Of a DNA stretch of 64,000 bases, positions 8,567 to 17,138 are shown in pieces. Under the pieces are notes generated by a model. That model saw only the letters and a program-made list of their open reading frames with translations, had not been told where the DNA came from and ran no database searches. The position numbers and the translations under genes are program-made. The DNA comes from Rhodoferax ferrireducens (GTDB lineage: Bacteria; Pseudomonadota; Gammaproteobacteria; Burkholderiales; Burkholderiaceae_C): NCBI RefSeq assembly GCF_003347515.1, contig NZ_QEII01000324.1:248001-312000 (forward strand), written 5' to 3'. Each line of letters starts with the position of its first letter. Position 1 is the first letter of the stretch.

Positions 8567-9295
8567 TCAGGCCAATGCGCTTAGCGTGCCGCCTTTGGTT
8601 TGCTGGGTCATGATCTGTTCGTAGGCCTGCTTGACCAGTTCAGCCAGGTCGACGCTGTTCTGTGTTGACGTGGCGCTGCTATCAGTGCCCTCAAGCTGCG
8701 CAGTCAGCTTCTCCATGAACGCGTCAGTCTCGTCGCTGCTGATTTGCTTGTCATCGTTGGTGTCAATGGCCTTGAGCAAGGTCTGAACCGCATCGGTTGA
8801 AGAACTGGACGAGCTGCCAGCAAGACGCTCCTGGGCAGATACCGTGCCGTCCTCGTTGGTGTCCAGCGGGTCATACGTGGTGCTGCCGGCGCTGGCGCTG
8901 CCACCAGCGCCGCCGGGAGGCGGGGGCGGTGGTGTGCCGTCGGCGCCGCGGGTCTCCTCGTTGCTGGTGCTGTCCGAACGCGATTGGGCGAAATCCATGG
9001 TGGAGGGCGGCGGTGGCATGAGGCTTTGCATGCCCTGGTCGAGCTCGTCACTGGACAGGCTGCCGTCGCTGTTGCTGTCCATTTTGCTGAACAGTTCGTC
9101 ACTGCTGCTGCTGTCGTTGGTGACGCCGGTTTTCTGGGCCACGTCGGTCAGCAGACCCTGCAATTCGGTTTTGTCGACGCCGCCACTGCTGTCCGTATCG
9201 ACCTTGGCGAACATTTTGGCCTGCATCTGACTTCGTTGGGCTTTCATGGCGGCCCAGGCATCGCCTGAGCCACTGACCCCGCTGATGGTGCTCAT
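8567..9295 (-). CDS. EF-hand calcium-binding protein, four loops
   Basis: 242 residues. Four loops of DxDxDG type are visible: DTDSSGGVDKTE, DSNSDGSLSSDE, DTNEDGTVSAQE and DTNDDKQISSDE. The protein is rich in Ser, with a Pro/Gly-rich linker (TPPPPPPGGAGG) near residues 140-152. No signal peptide or membrane helix is seen, so it is probably cytoplasmic or exported by an unconventional route. The ATG at 9295 has a strong AAGGAAA ribosome site; codons further upstream lack it. It is divergent from the two-component pair and shares a 227-bp control region with it. The role is unknown; calcium sensing or buffering is an inference. Confidence 0.85.
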   Translation of the reverse strand: MSTISGVSGSGDAWAAMKAQRSQMQAKMFAKVDTDSSGGVDKTELQGLLTDVAQKTGVTNDSSSSDELFSKMDSNSDGSLSSDELDQGMQSLMPPPPSTMDFAQSRSDSTSNEETRGADGTPPPPPPGGAGGSASAGSTTYDPLDTNEDGTVSAQERLAGSSSSSSTDAVQTLLKAIDTNDDKQISSDETDAFMEKLTAQLEGTDSSATSTQNSVDLAELVKQAYEQIMTQQTKGGTLSALA

Positions 9296-9398
9296 AGTTT
9301 TTCCTTTTGTTTCCAAAGTTGAGTGAAATGTCACCCTCGCGGGAACAAGCGAATGGCGACCCGATGATTCTTGCGGGTCCCCGTAAACCGCGTTTGTC

Positions 9399-9426
9399 CG
9401 CTTTGTACCGAAGCTGATACAAAGCG
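9399..9426. promoter_or_regulatory. 9-bp inverted repeat in a divergent control region
   Basis: CGCTTTGTA (9399-9407) and TACAAAGCG (9418-9426) are perfect inverted repeats with a 10-nt spacer. They sit between the divergent EF-hand and response-regulator genes. This spacing suits a dimeric regulator with half-sites about two turns apart. In addition GGGAACAAG occurs twice as direct repeats at 9341-9349 and 9439-9447. The binding protein is not known; the adjacent OmpR-type regulator is one candidate. Confidence 0.45.
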
Positions 9427-9522
9427 CCGTCCTAGCTTGGGAACAAGAGGGAATTGACCCACTTGTTTGCGCTTTATTGCCGGGTGGTCCGTCTCTACAC
9501 TTTAAGTTTCCATGAGCACACC

Positions 9523-10263
9523 ATGCAGCCCCGTTCGCAGATCCTGATCGTTGACGACGACGAAGGCATCACTACCTTGTTGCGCGAGTACCTGGCCCGC
9601 TTCGGGCTGGAGTCTCATGTGGCCGGCGATGGCGTCACCATGCGCGAGCAGCTGGCGGCGCACCGCATCGACCTGGTGGTGCTGGACCTGATGTTGCCAG
9701 GCGAGGACGGGCTGATGCTGGCGCGCGAAGTGCGCCAGCATTCAACCTTGCCGATCATCATGCTGACGGCTCGCTCCAACCCCTATGACCGGGTGCTCGG
9801 GCTGGAATCCGGCGCGGACGACTATATGAGCAAGCCTTTCGAGCCACGCGAGTTGGTCGCCCGCATCCAGACCGTGTTGCGTCGTGCCGGTCGCCCGCGT
9901 GACGGCGCCTGTGACCACACACGCAGCGACGTGATCCGCTTTGACGGCTGGGAGCTGCACCGCGAAGACCGCTGCCTCACGTCACCGGCGGGCTTGGTGG
10001 TGGCCTTGTCCAATGCCGAATTTCGCCTGCTGTCCACCTTTCTGCAAATGCCGCGCCGGCTGTTCAGCCGCGATCAGCTGATGGAGCAGGCGCGCGGGCG
10101 AACCATGGATTCTTTCGAGCGCAGCATTGACCTGCTGGTGTCGCGCCTGCGCCAGAAATTGGCCGATGATCCGCGTGAGCCCAACATGATCAAGACAGTT
10201 AGGGGCGCGGGCTACATGTTCAACGTCCAGTCGGTGCAGGGCGGTGCGGTGTGGCTCAACTGA
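9523..10263 (+). CDS. OmpR-family response regulator
   Basis: 246 residues. The receiver domain (about 5-120) has the acidic pair in IVDDDEG, the phosphoacceptor D55 in VVLDLMLPG, the T/S in MLTARS and K in MSKPFEP. The C-terminal winged helix (about 140-240) carries LSNAEFRLLSTFLQMPRRLFSRDQL and VRGAGYMF. The start MQPRSQILIVDDD was chosen because upstream codons lie in the control region. It overlaps the kinase gene by 13 bp and the two are surely cotranscribed. Signals sensed are unknown. Confidence 0.95.
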   Translation: MQPRSQILIVDDDEGITTLLREYLARFGLESHVAGDGVTMREQLAAHRIDLVVLDLMLPGEDGLMLAREVRQHSTLPIIMLTARSNPYDRVLGLESGADDYMSKPFEPRELVARIQTVLRRAGRPRDGACDHTRSDVIRFDGWELHREDRCLTSPAGLVVALSNAEFRLLSTFLQMPRRLFSRDQLMEQARGRTMDSFERSIDLLVSRLRQKLADDPREPNMIKTVRGAGYMFNVQSVQGGAVWLN

Positions 10264-11324
10264 TCGCGCGCTTCCCGCTTCGCCTTCTGCCCAGCACCTT
10301 GTTTGGTCGGCTGGCACTGCTACTGTTTGTGGCGGTGCTGGCCAGCCACGCCCTGGCCTTGACCCTCATGTTCGAGTTGCGTCCCCCCATGCCGAACCCC
10401 GGCCCCGGCATGACGCCCGACTTCGGCCCCGGTCATCCGCCTCCCGGCCCGCCGCCCCTGCTGCATCCGGGGCTGTTGCTGGACATCGGTGTGCGGCTTT
10501 CTGCCCTGATGCTGGCGGCCTGGATTGGTGCGCGCTGGTTGTCGCAGCCCATCAGGCGTCTCGCCAGTGCTGCGCGTGAGATCGGGCTGGATGTCCATCG
10601 GTCGCCGCTGGCAGAGGAAGGCACCGAGGAGTGCCGCGCCGCGACCCGCGTTTTTAACCAGATGCAGGCGCAGATCTGCCAGCAGTTGAGCGAGCGTGAC
10701 CGTTTTGTGGCGGCGGTGTCGCACGATCTGCGCACACCCTTGACGCGTCTGGCCCTGCGGGCCGAAGGTTTGAGCGATACGCTCCAGCGCCAGCAATTTG
10801 GGAAGGACATCGTGGAAATGAACAACATGATCACCGCCACGCTGGACTATTTGCGCGGTGCGGCCGACCCCGAACCCTTGGTGTTGCTGGATGTGATGTC
10901 TTTGCTGGAAAGTCTGGCCGATGACCAGCAGGCGTGCGGGCACGATGTGACGGTGACAGGCTACGCCGAACCGCTGCGGGCACAAGCATCCTCGCTTCGC
11001 CGCTGCATCGACAACCTGGTGGCGAATGCCGTGCGTTATGGCCACGTAGCCCGCATCAGCCTGACAGACCACCCCGAACATGTTTGCATTGAAGTCAGCG
11101 ATGAAGGACCGGGCATCCCTGAAGACGAGCTGGACCGGGTGCTGGCGCCGTTTTACCGGGTCGAGGCCTCACGCAACCGCAACAGCGGCGGCGTGGGCCT
11201 GGGCTTGTCGATTGCACACAACATTACACGCCGGCATCAGGGCCAACTGCGCCTGCGCAACGGGGCGTTGGCCGGTCTCATCGTTACGCTGACCTTGCCG
11301 CGCCGACTTGCAGCCGATAGGTGA
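10251..11324 (+). CDS. Sensor histidine kinase, EnvZ-like
   Basis: 357 residues, GTG start inside the end of the regulator gene. Membrane helices at about 20-41 and 75-95 flank a short periplasmic loop of about 33 residues rich in Pro, Gly and His. A HAMP segment follows, then HisKA with H158 in AAVSHDLRTPLTRL, and the ATPase domain with N box NLVANAVRYG and G boxes DEGPGIPEDEL and GVGLGLSI. It should phosphorylate the regulator encoded just upstream. The loop is too short for a folded sensor domain, which suggests sensing by the membrane region or a direct small ligand or metal. Confidence 0.94.
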   Translation: MAQLIARFPLRLLPSTLFGRLALLLFVAVLASHALALTLMFELRPPMPNPGPGMTPDFGPGHPPPGPPPLLHPGLLLDIGVRLSALMLAAWIGARWLSQPIRRLASAAREIGLDVHRSPLAEEGTEECRAATRVFNQMQAQICQQLSERDRFVAAVSHDLRTPLTRLALRAEGLSDTLQRQQFGKDIVEMNNMITATLDYLRGAADPEPLVLLDVMSLLESLADDQQACGHDVTVTGYAEPLRAQASSLRRCIDNLVANAVRYGHVARISLTDHPEHVCIEVSDEGPGIPEDELDRVLAPFYRVEASRNRNSGGVGLGLSIAHNITRRHQGQLRLRNGALAGLIVTLTLPRRLAADR

Positions 11325-11425
11325 AACGAAACCGATATTCCGACCTCTCGCCATGTGGATTCCAGGCGCGTATAGTGTTATTTGGGTGAGATTGGCAGAT
11401 GCCCGAAGACGGGTAGGAGCAGGCC

Positions 11426-11894
11426 ATGAGCGAAGCAACGGGACGGATGGACTGGAAAAGGCGCAAGCCTTGCAGCCGGATCTGATCCTGATGGACCTGG
11501 TCATTCCGGGCATGGATGGGCTGGACGCCATGCGCCGCTTGCGTGAACTGCCAACCTTCAAGGACATGCCTATCATCGTGCTTTCGTCCAGCGCTTCTGC
11601 CGACGATCAGTATAAAAGCCTGTTGTCCGGTGCGAACGCCTTTGTGGCGAAACCGATCGAGCGTGGCCGTCTCTGCTGGCGCAAATTTCCAATCTGTTTG
11701 AGGCCGAAGAGCTGTATCGCTTGGCGCGCCTGGGAAACATGCACGACATTCTGCGCTGGGCAAGCCGTCTGGAAGCGCTTGATGAGCGCCATCGGCCGTT
11801 TGCCAATCAGTTGCGTGTCTTGGCCAAGGGATACCAGTCCAAGGCCATCTTGAATCTCGCGAAGCGTTATTTGAAGCGTCAAGAAATACTATGA
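11426..11894 (+). pseudogene. Decayed response-regulator gene
   Basis: Remnants of one receiver protein are spread over three frames. ATG 11426 has a good ribosome site (TAGGAGC) but its frame closes after 19 codons. From about 11440 a second frame gives the middle and end of a receiver domain (DLILMDLVIPGMDG, VLSSSAS, AFVAKPIE). Near 11670 the frame breaks again, and a third frame gives a conserved-looking helical tail (LYRLARLGNMHDILRWASRL) to the stop at 11892-11894. The N-terminal acidic pair is missing. At least one deletion and one single-base frameshift explain this. The gene was once part of the surrounding signalling cluster. Confidence 0.75.
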
Positions 11895-11975
11895 ATGCGC
11901 CTGGGCTAATTGCAAATAAGGGGCGCAGTCCTATACTTCTTTTTGACAGAGGTTTGCTTCTTAGGCGGATGCGTT

Positions 11976-13175
11976 GTGAATACCAGTACCAATTCTGAAT
12001 CGACAGGGTCCACCGTTCTGATCGTGGATGACACGCCGGTTAACGTGGCCGTACTGGCGGAGCATCTCGTCAGCCATGGGTTTTCAGTAATGGTTGCGCA
12101 AGATGGCGAAGAAGGCATTGAACGCGCGCAGTTCGCACCGCCGGATCTGATCCTGCTTGATGTGATGATGCCTGGCATAGGGGGCTTTGAAACTTGTCGG
12201 CGATTGAAGTCCCATGAAGTCACGAAAGATATCCCGGTGATCTTCATGACGGCCCTGTCTGGCATCGACGACAAGATAACCGGTTACCAGGTGGGCGGTG
12301 TCGATTACGTCACCAAGCCATTTCACACGGAAGAAGTGCTGGCGCGCATCAACACGCATTTGAGTTTGCAGGCCATGCGGCGGCAACTGGTGGCGCAAAA
12401 CCGGCAGCTGCAACAAGAAATGGCGGAGCGTCAGAAAGCCGAGGTCGTCGTGGCGCAGCGCTCGCAAGAACTGGCGCGCTCGAATGCAGAGCTGGAGCAG
12501 ATGGCCTATGTGGCGTCGCATGATCTGCAGGAGCCCTTGCGCATGGTGACCAGCTATCTCCAACTGCTGGAGCAGCGCTATGGCCGCCAATTGGATGCCG
12601 ATGCGCATGACTTCATTGAATTCGCCGTTGACGGCGCCAAGCGCATGCAGGCCTTGATCGACGACTTGCTGAGCTACTCGCGGGTCGGCACCAAGGCCAA
12701 GCCCTTGCAGCCGACTGACTGTGAGGCGGTGATGAAAACGGCCTTGCAGTCCCTGCTCATGGCGATGGAGGAAAGCGGCGCGCAAATCCAGTGGGCTGGC
12801 TTGCCGAGGGTGCTGGGCGATGCGGCGCAACTGACCCAGTTGTTCCAGAACCTCGTCGCGAATGCCATCAAGTTTCGCGGTGAGGGGGTGCCTCGGATTG
12901 ACATCCGGACTGAACGGGAGGATGGATTCTGGCGTTTCGAGGTGAGGGACAACGGCATTGGTATTGCGCCGGATTATTTTGAACGGATCTTTGTGATGTT
13001 CCAGCGCCTGCACAACCGCAGCAAGTATCCGGGCACGGGCATTGGACTTGCGATTTGCAAGAAAATTGTTGAGCAACACGGCGGACGAATCTGGGTCGAG
13101 TCGGCGCCGGGGCAGGGCACTGTATTCAAATTCACCTTGCCGCAGGAAACACATGAAGCAGGAGAGGCCCCATGA
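11976..13175 (+). CDS. Response-regulator receiver/histidine kinase hybrid, phytochrome-type kinase core
   Basis: About 399 residues from GTG 11976, preceded by AGGCGGA; an upstream ATG at 11910 is possible but adds no recognisable sequence. The receiver domain is at the N-terminus (acidic pair IVDDT, D62 in LLDVMMPG, K in VTKPFH), then a coiled coil (about 130-175), then the DHp helix with H182 in VASHDLQEPLRMV and a HATPase domain (NLVANAIKF, DNGIGIAPDYFERIF, GTGIGLAICKKIV). There are no membrane segments. The kinase core is of the type paired with Rcp1-like regulators, which is exactly what follows with a 4-bp overlap. Confidence 0.9.
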   Translation: MNTSTNSESTGSTVLIVDDTPVNVAVLAEHLVSHGFSVMVAQDGEEGIERAQFAPPDLILLDVMMPGIGGFETCRRLKSHEVTKDIPVIFMTALSGIDDKITGYQVGGVDYVTKPFHTEEVLARINTHLSLQAMRRQLVAQNRQLQQEMAERQKAEVVVAQRSQELARSNAELEQMAYVASHDLQEPLRMVTSYLQLLEQRYGRQLDADAHDFIEFAVDGAKRMQALIDDLLSYSRVGTKAKPLQPTDCEAVMKTALQSLLMAMEESGAQIQWAGLPRVLGDAAQLTQLFQNLVANAIKFRGEGVPRIDIRTEREDGFWRFEVRDNGIGIAPDYFERIFVMFQRLHNRSKYPGTGIGLAICKKIVEQHGGRIWVESAPGQGTVFKFTLPQETHEAGEAP

Positions 13176-13621
13176 CGAATGAAATGCGAATTGTTCGCCC
13201 GATCGAGATCTTGATGGTGGAAGACAACCCGGGTGACGTGCGGTTGACCCAGGAAGCCTTGAAGGGTGCGAAGGTATCGAACACCTTGCGGGTGGTGGAA
13301 GATGGCGCGGCGGCGCTGGATTTTCTGTATCGACGCGGTGACTATGCCGATGCCCCCCGTCCCGACCTGATTTTATTGGACCTGAACCTGCCGAAGAAGA
13401 ACGGGCGCGAAGTGCTGGAAGTCATCAAGCAGGATGCGCAGCTGAAAACGATACCGGTGGTCATCCTGACCACGTCACAGGCCGAAGAAGACGTCTTGCG
13501 CGCCTACAGCCTGCATGCGAACTGTTACATCAGCAAGCCGGTTGATTTCACGCAATTCACCAAGATCGTACGCACTATTGAGGATTTTTGGCTCAGCATC
13601 GTGACGCTGCCGCCAAAGTAA
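13172..13621 (+). CDS. Rcp1-type single-domain response regulator
   Basis: 149 residues, a stand-alone receiver. The acidic pair is in MVEDNPGD, the phosphoacceptor D70 in LILLDLNLPKKNG, T in VILTTSQ and K in ISKPVDF. The LPKKNGREVL text and the FLYRRGDYADAPRPD insertion are marks of the Rcp1 group, partners of phytochrome-like kinases. It overlaps the kinase gene by 4 bp (ATGA). With no output domain it probably passes phosphate or binds a partner such as the following REC-GGDEF-EAL protein. Confidence 0.93.
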   Translation: MTNEMRIVRPIEILMVEDNPGDVRLTQEALKGAKVSNTLRVVEDGAAALDFLYRRGDYADAPRPDLILLDLNLPKKNGREVLEVIKQDAQLKTIPVVILTTSQAEEDVLRAYSLHANCYISKPVDFTQFTKIVRTIEDFWLSIVTLPPK

Positions 13622-13625
13622 TGTG

Positions 13626-15434
13626 ATGAACGATGCCCGAATCAGGATCTTGTTGATTGAGGACAATCCGGGTGATGCGCGTTTGATCGAGCGCATGCTG
13701 GAGCAGGCGCAAGGGTTTGTGTATGAGTTGACATGGGTCGACAATTTGACCGACGGGATAGTGCACCTTCAGGCCAAGTCGACGGATGTGCTGTTGCTCG
13801 ATCTGGGTTTGCCGGAAAGTAGTGGGTTGAAGACCTTGCAATTATTGTTGGAACGCGTGCCGGGGGTACCGACCCTGGTCGTGTTGAGTGGCCTGAGTGA
13901 TGAAAATATTGCCGTTCAAGCGGTGCAGTCCGGTGCGCAGGATTATCTGGTTAAAGGGCATGTCGACACGGCACTGCTGGTGCGCTCGATCCGCTACGCC
14001 ATCGAGCGCAGCCAGGCCAAACAGGCGCTGCGCCAAGCCAATGACGAGTTGGAGCGTCGGGTGGTGGAGCGCACGGCCGAATTGGCAAACACGATTGTTG
14101 CCTTGCATGCCGAAATCGCGGAACGCAAGCAAGCCGAAGAACGAATTCGCTACATGGCGAACCACGACGCACTGACCGGCTTGCCCAATCGTGAGTTGTT
14201 GCAGGACCGACTGACCCAGGCGATCGCATTTGCGCATCGAAATCGCGCACAGGTGGCGGTACTCTTCATTGGCCTGGATTATTTCAAGCACATCAACGAT
14301 TCACTGGGGCACAAGATTGGCGATCGCCTCTTGCAGATGGTCGCGACCCGCTTGCAGGAATGCCTGCGCGAAGGAGACAGCGTCGCCCGTTCCGGCGACG
14401 ACGTGTACGTGTTGTGTCTTCCCTTGTTGGCCGGTGTTGGCGATGCCGCTATCGTGGCGCAACAAGCGCTGGACGCCTTGAACCGAACTTTTCTGGTGGA
14501 CGGGAATGAATTGCATGCGAGCGCCAGCATCGGCATCAGTCTTTACCCTGACGATGGCGCCGATGTCGAAGCCTTGATGCGCGCTGCCGATACTGCGATG
14601 AATCATGCCAAGGAACACGAGCGTGGACGCTACCATTTCTTTACGCAAGCACTCAACCGGGCCGCGCAACAGCGCCTGGCGCTGGAGAACAAATTTCGGC
14701 AGGCGTTGGCGAAAAGCGAATTCGTGTTGCACTATCAGCCGCAGGTGGATATGGCAAACGGCACCATATTTTCATGCGAAGCTTTGCTGCGCTGGCGGCA
14801 ACAGGGCGCGGCGCCGATTTCGTGTCCGGACTTCATTTCGATTGCCGAAGAGTCTGGCTTGATCCTGCCACTCGGCGAGTGGCTCTTGCGCGAGGCGTGT
14901 CGTCAGCTTAAGCAATGGCAGGATGCCGGCCACCCTGAACTGCGCATCGCGGTCAATTTGTCAGCACGCCAGTTTTACCAGCCGCACTTTCACGACATGG
15001 TCGTCGCGATTCTCAAGGAAACCGGGTTGGCCGCGACCAGCCTTGAACTGGAAATTACGGAAAGCCTTCTGCTGCAGCATAGCGATGATGTTGTTGACAT
15101 ACTGAATCGGCTAAGCCGGATGGGTGTACAACTGACCGTGGATGACTTCGGAACCGGCTATTCCAGTCTGGCGTACTTGCAGCGTTTTCCAGTGCATGCG
15201 CTCAAAATCGACCAGTCGTTTGTGCGCAAGATAGGCCATGATCGCAATGCCACCGCGCTGGTCACCGCGATCATTGCCATGGCCAACAGCCTGGACCTGA
15301 ACGTATTGGCAGAAGGCGTGGAAACGAAACAGCAAGCTGACTTCCTGCTGTCCCATGGCTGCCAGATCGCGCAAGGCTTCTATTACAGCGAAGCGATACC
15401 GGCAGATTCCTTCATCAGATTGTTGAAAAGGTAG
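13626..15434 (+). CDS. REC-GGDEF-EAL protein with degenerate GGDEF, likely c-di-GMP phosphodiesterase
   Basis: 602 residues. The receiver is at 1-125 (IEDNPGD; D59 in LLLDLGLP), a coiled coil at about 128-175, GGDEF at about 178-340 and EAL at about 350-600. In the GGDEF domain the signature reads GDDVY (257-261) and the metal-binding Asp of the usual FIDLD motif is Gly (FIGLD), so cyclase activity is unlikely. An RxxD-type inhibitory site (REGD) remains. The EAL domain has EALLRW (385-390), NLSARQF, ELEITES and DDFGTGYSSL, all intact, so hydrolysis of c-di-GMP is predicted. The ATG lies 4 bp after the Rcp1-type gene. Confidence 0.92.
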   Translation: MNDARIRILLIEDNPGDARLIERMLEQAQGFVYELTWVDNLTDGIVHLQAKSTDVLLLDLGLPESSGLKTLQLLLERVPGVPTLVVLSGLSDENIAVQAVQSGAQDYLVKGHVDTALLVRSIRYAIERSQAKQALRQANDELERRVVERTAELANTIVALHAEIAERKQAEERIRYMANHDALTGLPNRELLQDRLTQAIAFAHRNRAQVAVLFIGLDYFKHINDSLGHKIGDRLLQMVATRLQECLREGDSVARSGDDVYVLCLPLLAGVGDAAIVAQQALDALNRTFLVDGNELHASASIGISLYPDDGADVEALMRAADTAMNHAKEHERGRYHFFTQALNRAAQQRLALENKFRQALAKSEFVLHYQPQVDMANGTIFSCEALLRWRQQGAAPISCPDFISIAEESGLILPLGEWLLREACRQLKQWQDAGHPELRIAVNLSARQFYQPHFHDMVVAILKETGLAATSLELEITESLLLQHSDDVVDILNRLSRMGVQLTVDDFGTGYSSLAYLQRFPVHALKIDQSFVRKIGHDRNATALVTAIIAMANSLDLNVLAEGVETKQQADFLLSHGCQIAQGFYYSEAIPADSFIRLLKR

Positions 15435-15454
15435 GTGCGAACCACTCGCAAGCG

Positions 15455-15694
15455 CTAGTCGCAGAGCCAGGTGAATCGGGGCTGACGCACCCCGTCAATC
15501 ACCACCTCTTCCTTGAACATGGCCGCCGGGCGGACCCAAAGTCCCTGCTCACCATAAAGGGCGCGGTAAAGCGTCATCGGTTCCAGCGTTTCACTATGGC
15601 GCGCCGTCGCGATCACTTCATAGCGCAGACCCTTGTAATGGCGGTACTGGCCCTTGCGGGTCGGGGTCAATGGGGGAAGTTTTTCGTCAATCAT
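15455..15694 (-). CDS. DUF1653 domain protein
   Basis: 79 residues: KGQYRHYKGLRYEVIATARHSETLEPMTLYRALYG is the core (key text YRHYKGLRYEV and LYRALYGE), followed by WVRPAAMFKEEV. This is the whole length of the DUF1653 family, small cytoplasmic proteins without a clear role. ATG 15694 was chosen over upstream codons, which lie in the divergent rsmB-like gene. The gap between the two divergent starts is only 16 bp, so their promoters must lie inside or overlap each other. Confidence 0.88.
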   Translation of the reverse strand: MIDEKLPPLTPTRKGQYRHYKGLRYEVIATARHSETLEPMTLYRALYGEQGLWVRPAAMFKEEVVIDGVRQPRFTWLCD

Positions 15695-15710
15695 GGGACA
15701 ATCGTAGGCT

Positions 15711-16982
15711 ATGCATCCAAAAGCCCTGCTTGACGTCTGTTCTGAACTCGTCCGCCTCACTCTCAAATTTGACCACCCCACCGACGCCATTGTCTCGAAA
15801 TTTTTCCGTGACAACAGGGGTCTCGGGCCACGCGAACGCGCTACGTTGTCCGGGACGGTTTACACCGTTCTGCGCAAGAAACTGCTGTTTGATCACTATG
15901 CGCCGTCCGGCAGTGGCCCCAAAGAGCGGCGCCTGGCGATTCTGGGGTTTTACGGCCCCGGCGATTTTCTGCGCAGCGCCTTGACCGAGCAGGAAACCAA
16001 CTGGATCGACCAGTGCGAAAAAATCAATGTGGCCGATTTGATGGAGCGCCACCGCCACAACCTGCCCGAGTGGCTGGTGCAGCCGCTGAAAGACCAGTTG
16101 GGGGATGAATTCTGGCAGCTGGCCGAGAGCCTGAATCAAGGCGCTGGGCTGGATTTACGCGTGAATGCCCTCAACGCCAAACGCACCGACGTGCAAAAAG
16201 AGCTGGCCCAGCTGGGTATCAAGGCCGTGCCCACGCCGTACTCACCCTGGGGCCTGCGCATTGCAGGCAAGCCGACCCTGAACAAGCTGGACGCGTTTAC
16301 CCGCGGTGCTTTTGAGGTGCAGGACGAAGGCTCGCAATTGCTGGCCATGTTGCTTGACGCCAAGCGCGGCGAGATGGTGGTGGATTTTTGTGCCGGCGCC
16401 GGCGGCAAGACCCTGGCCATTGGTGCTGGCATGCGCAGCACCGGTCGTCTGTACGCGTTTGATACCTCGCCCCATCGCCTGGATGCGCTCAAGCCGCGCC
16501 TGGCCCGCAGCGGTTTGTCCAATGTGCATCCGGCCGCCATCGCTCATGAGCGCGACGAACGCGTCAAGCGCCTGTCCGGCAAGATTGACCGGGTTCTGGT
16601 GGACGCGCCTTGCTCTGGGCTGGGGACGCTGCGGCGTAACCCCGACCTGAAATGGCGGCAAACCCTGGCACTGGTCGAACAAATGGCCGTGACACAAACC
16701 GCCATTCTGCAAAGTGCCGCGCGACTGTTGAAACCCGGTGGGCGGCTGGTGTACGCCACCTGCAGCACGATGATCCAGGAAAACGAGGCCATTGCGCGGG
16801 CCTTTAGCGAAGCCAACCCGGAATTTACTGCCCTGGATGTAGGTGAAGTCCTTACAGACTTGAAGGTTGAAAATGCGGAAAAACTGTGTAGCGGTGGCGA
16901 AAATGGCCAGCGTTACCTGCGTTTATGGCCACATCGGCACCAGACAGATGGTTTTTTTGCGGCCGTCTGGCAGAAAAATTAA
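15711..16982 (+). CDS. RsmB/NOP-family 5-methylcytosine RNA methyltransferase
   Basis: 423 residues. It should methylate a cytosine of rRNA using SAM. The N-terminal half (about 1-180) is a helical RNA-binding region; the methyltransferase domain follows with SAM motif VVDFCAGAGGKTLAIG, the catalytic-loop DAPCSGLGTLRRNPDLKWR (the Cys of the PC motif) and YATCSTMIQENEA (nucleophile Cys of the TC motif). The exact target (such as C967 of 16S rRNA for RsmB) cannot be told from sequence alone, and the N-terminal part is less similar to E. coli RsmB than the catalytic part. Confidence 0.9.
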   Translation: MHPKALLDVCSELVRLTLKFDHPTDAIVSKFFRDNRGLGPRERATLSGTVYTVLRKKLLFDHYAPSGSGPKERRLAILGFYGPGDFLRSALTEQETNWIDQCEKINVADLMERHRHNLPEWLVQPLKDQLGDEFWQLAESLNQGAGLDLRVNALNAKRTDVQKELAQLGIKAVPTPYSPWGLRIAGKPTLNKLDAFTRGAFEVQDEGSQLLAMLLDAKRGEMVVDFCAGAGGKTLAIGAGMRSTGRLYAFDTSPHRLDALKPRLARSGLSNVHPAAIAHERDERVKRLSGKIDRVLVDAPCSGLGTLRRNPDLKWRQTLALVEQMAVTQTAILQSAARLLKPGGRLVYATCSTMIQENEAIARAFSEANPEFTALDVGEVLTDLKVENAEKLCSGGENGQRYLRLWPHRHQTDGFFAAVWQKN

Positions 16983-17138
16983 CTATTCTGCTGACTTCAG
17001 CCGGCTTTGATCGCTTATTCCGGTCTTTGTCATCACACATCCAGTTTTCCCCTGTAGGCATTAAAATCAACCCGTGACAGGCCATGCATGAGCCGGTGCT
17101 GATAAATATCAAAATTCTTGTTGAGAGACTATACAAAC

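Noticed and set aside
8934..9010. A possible microsatellite in the EF-hand gene (Pro-rich and Ser-rich runs)
   Set aside because: The codons are varied and the runs are short; this is low-complexity coding sequence and not a slippage-prone tract.
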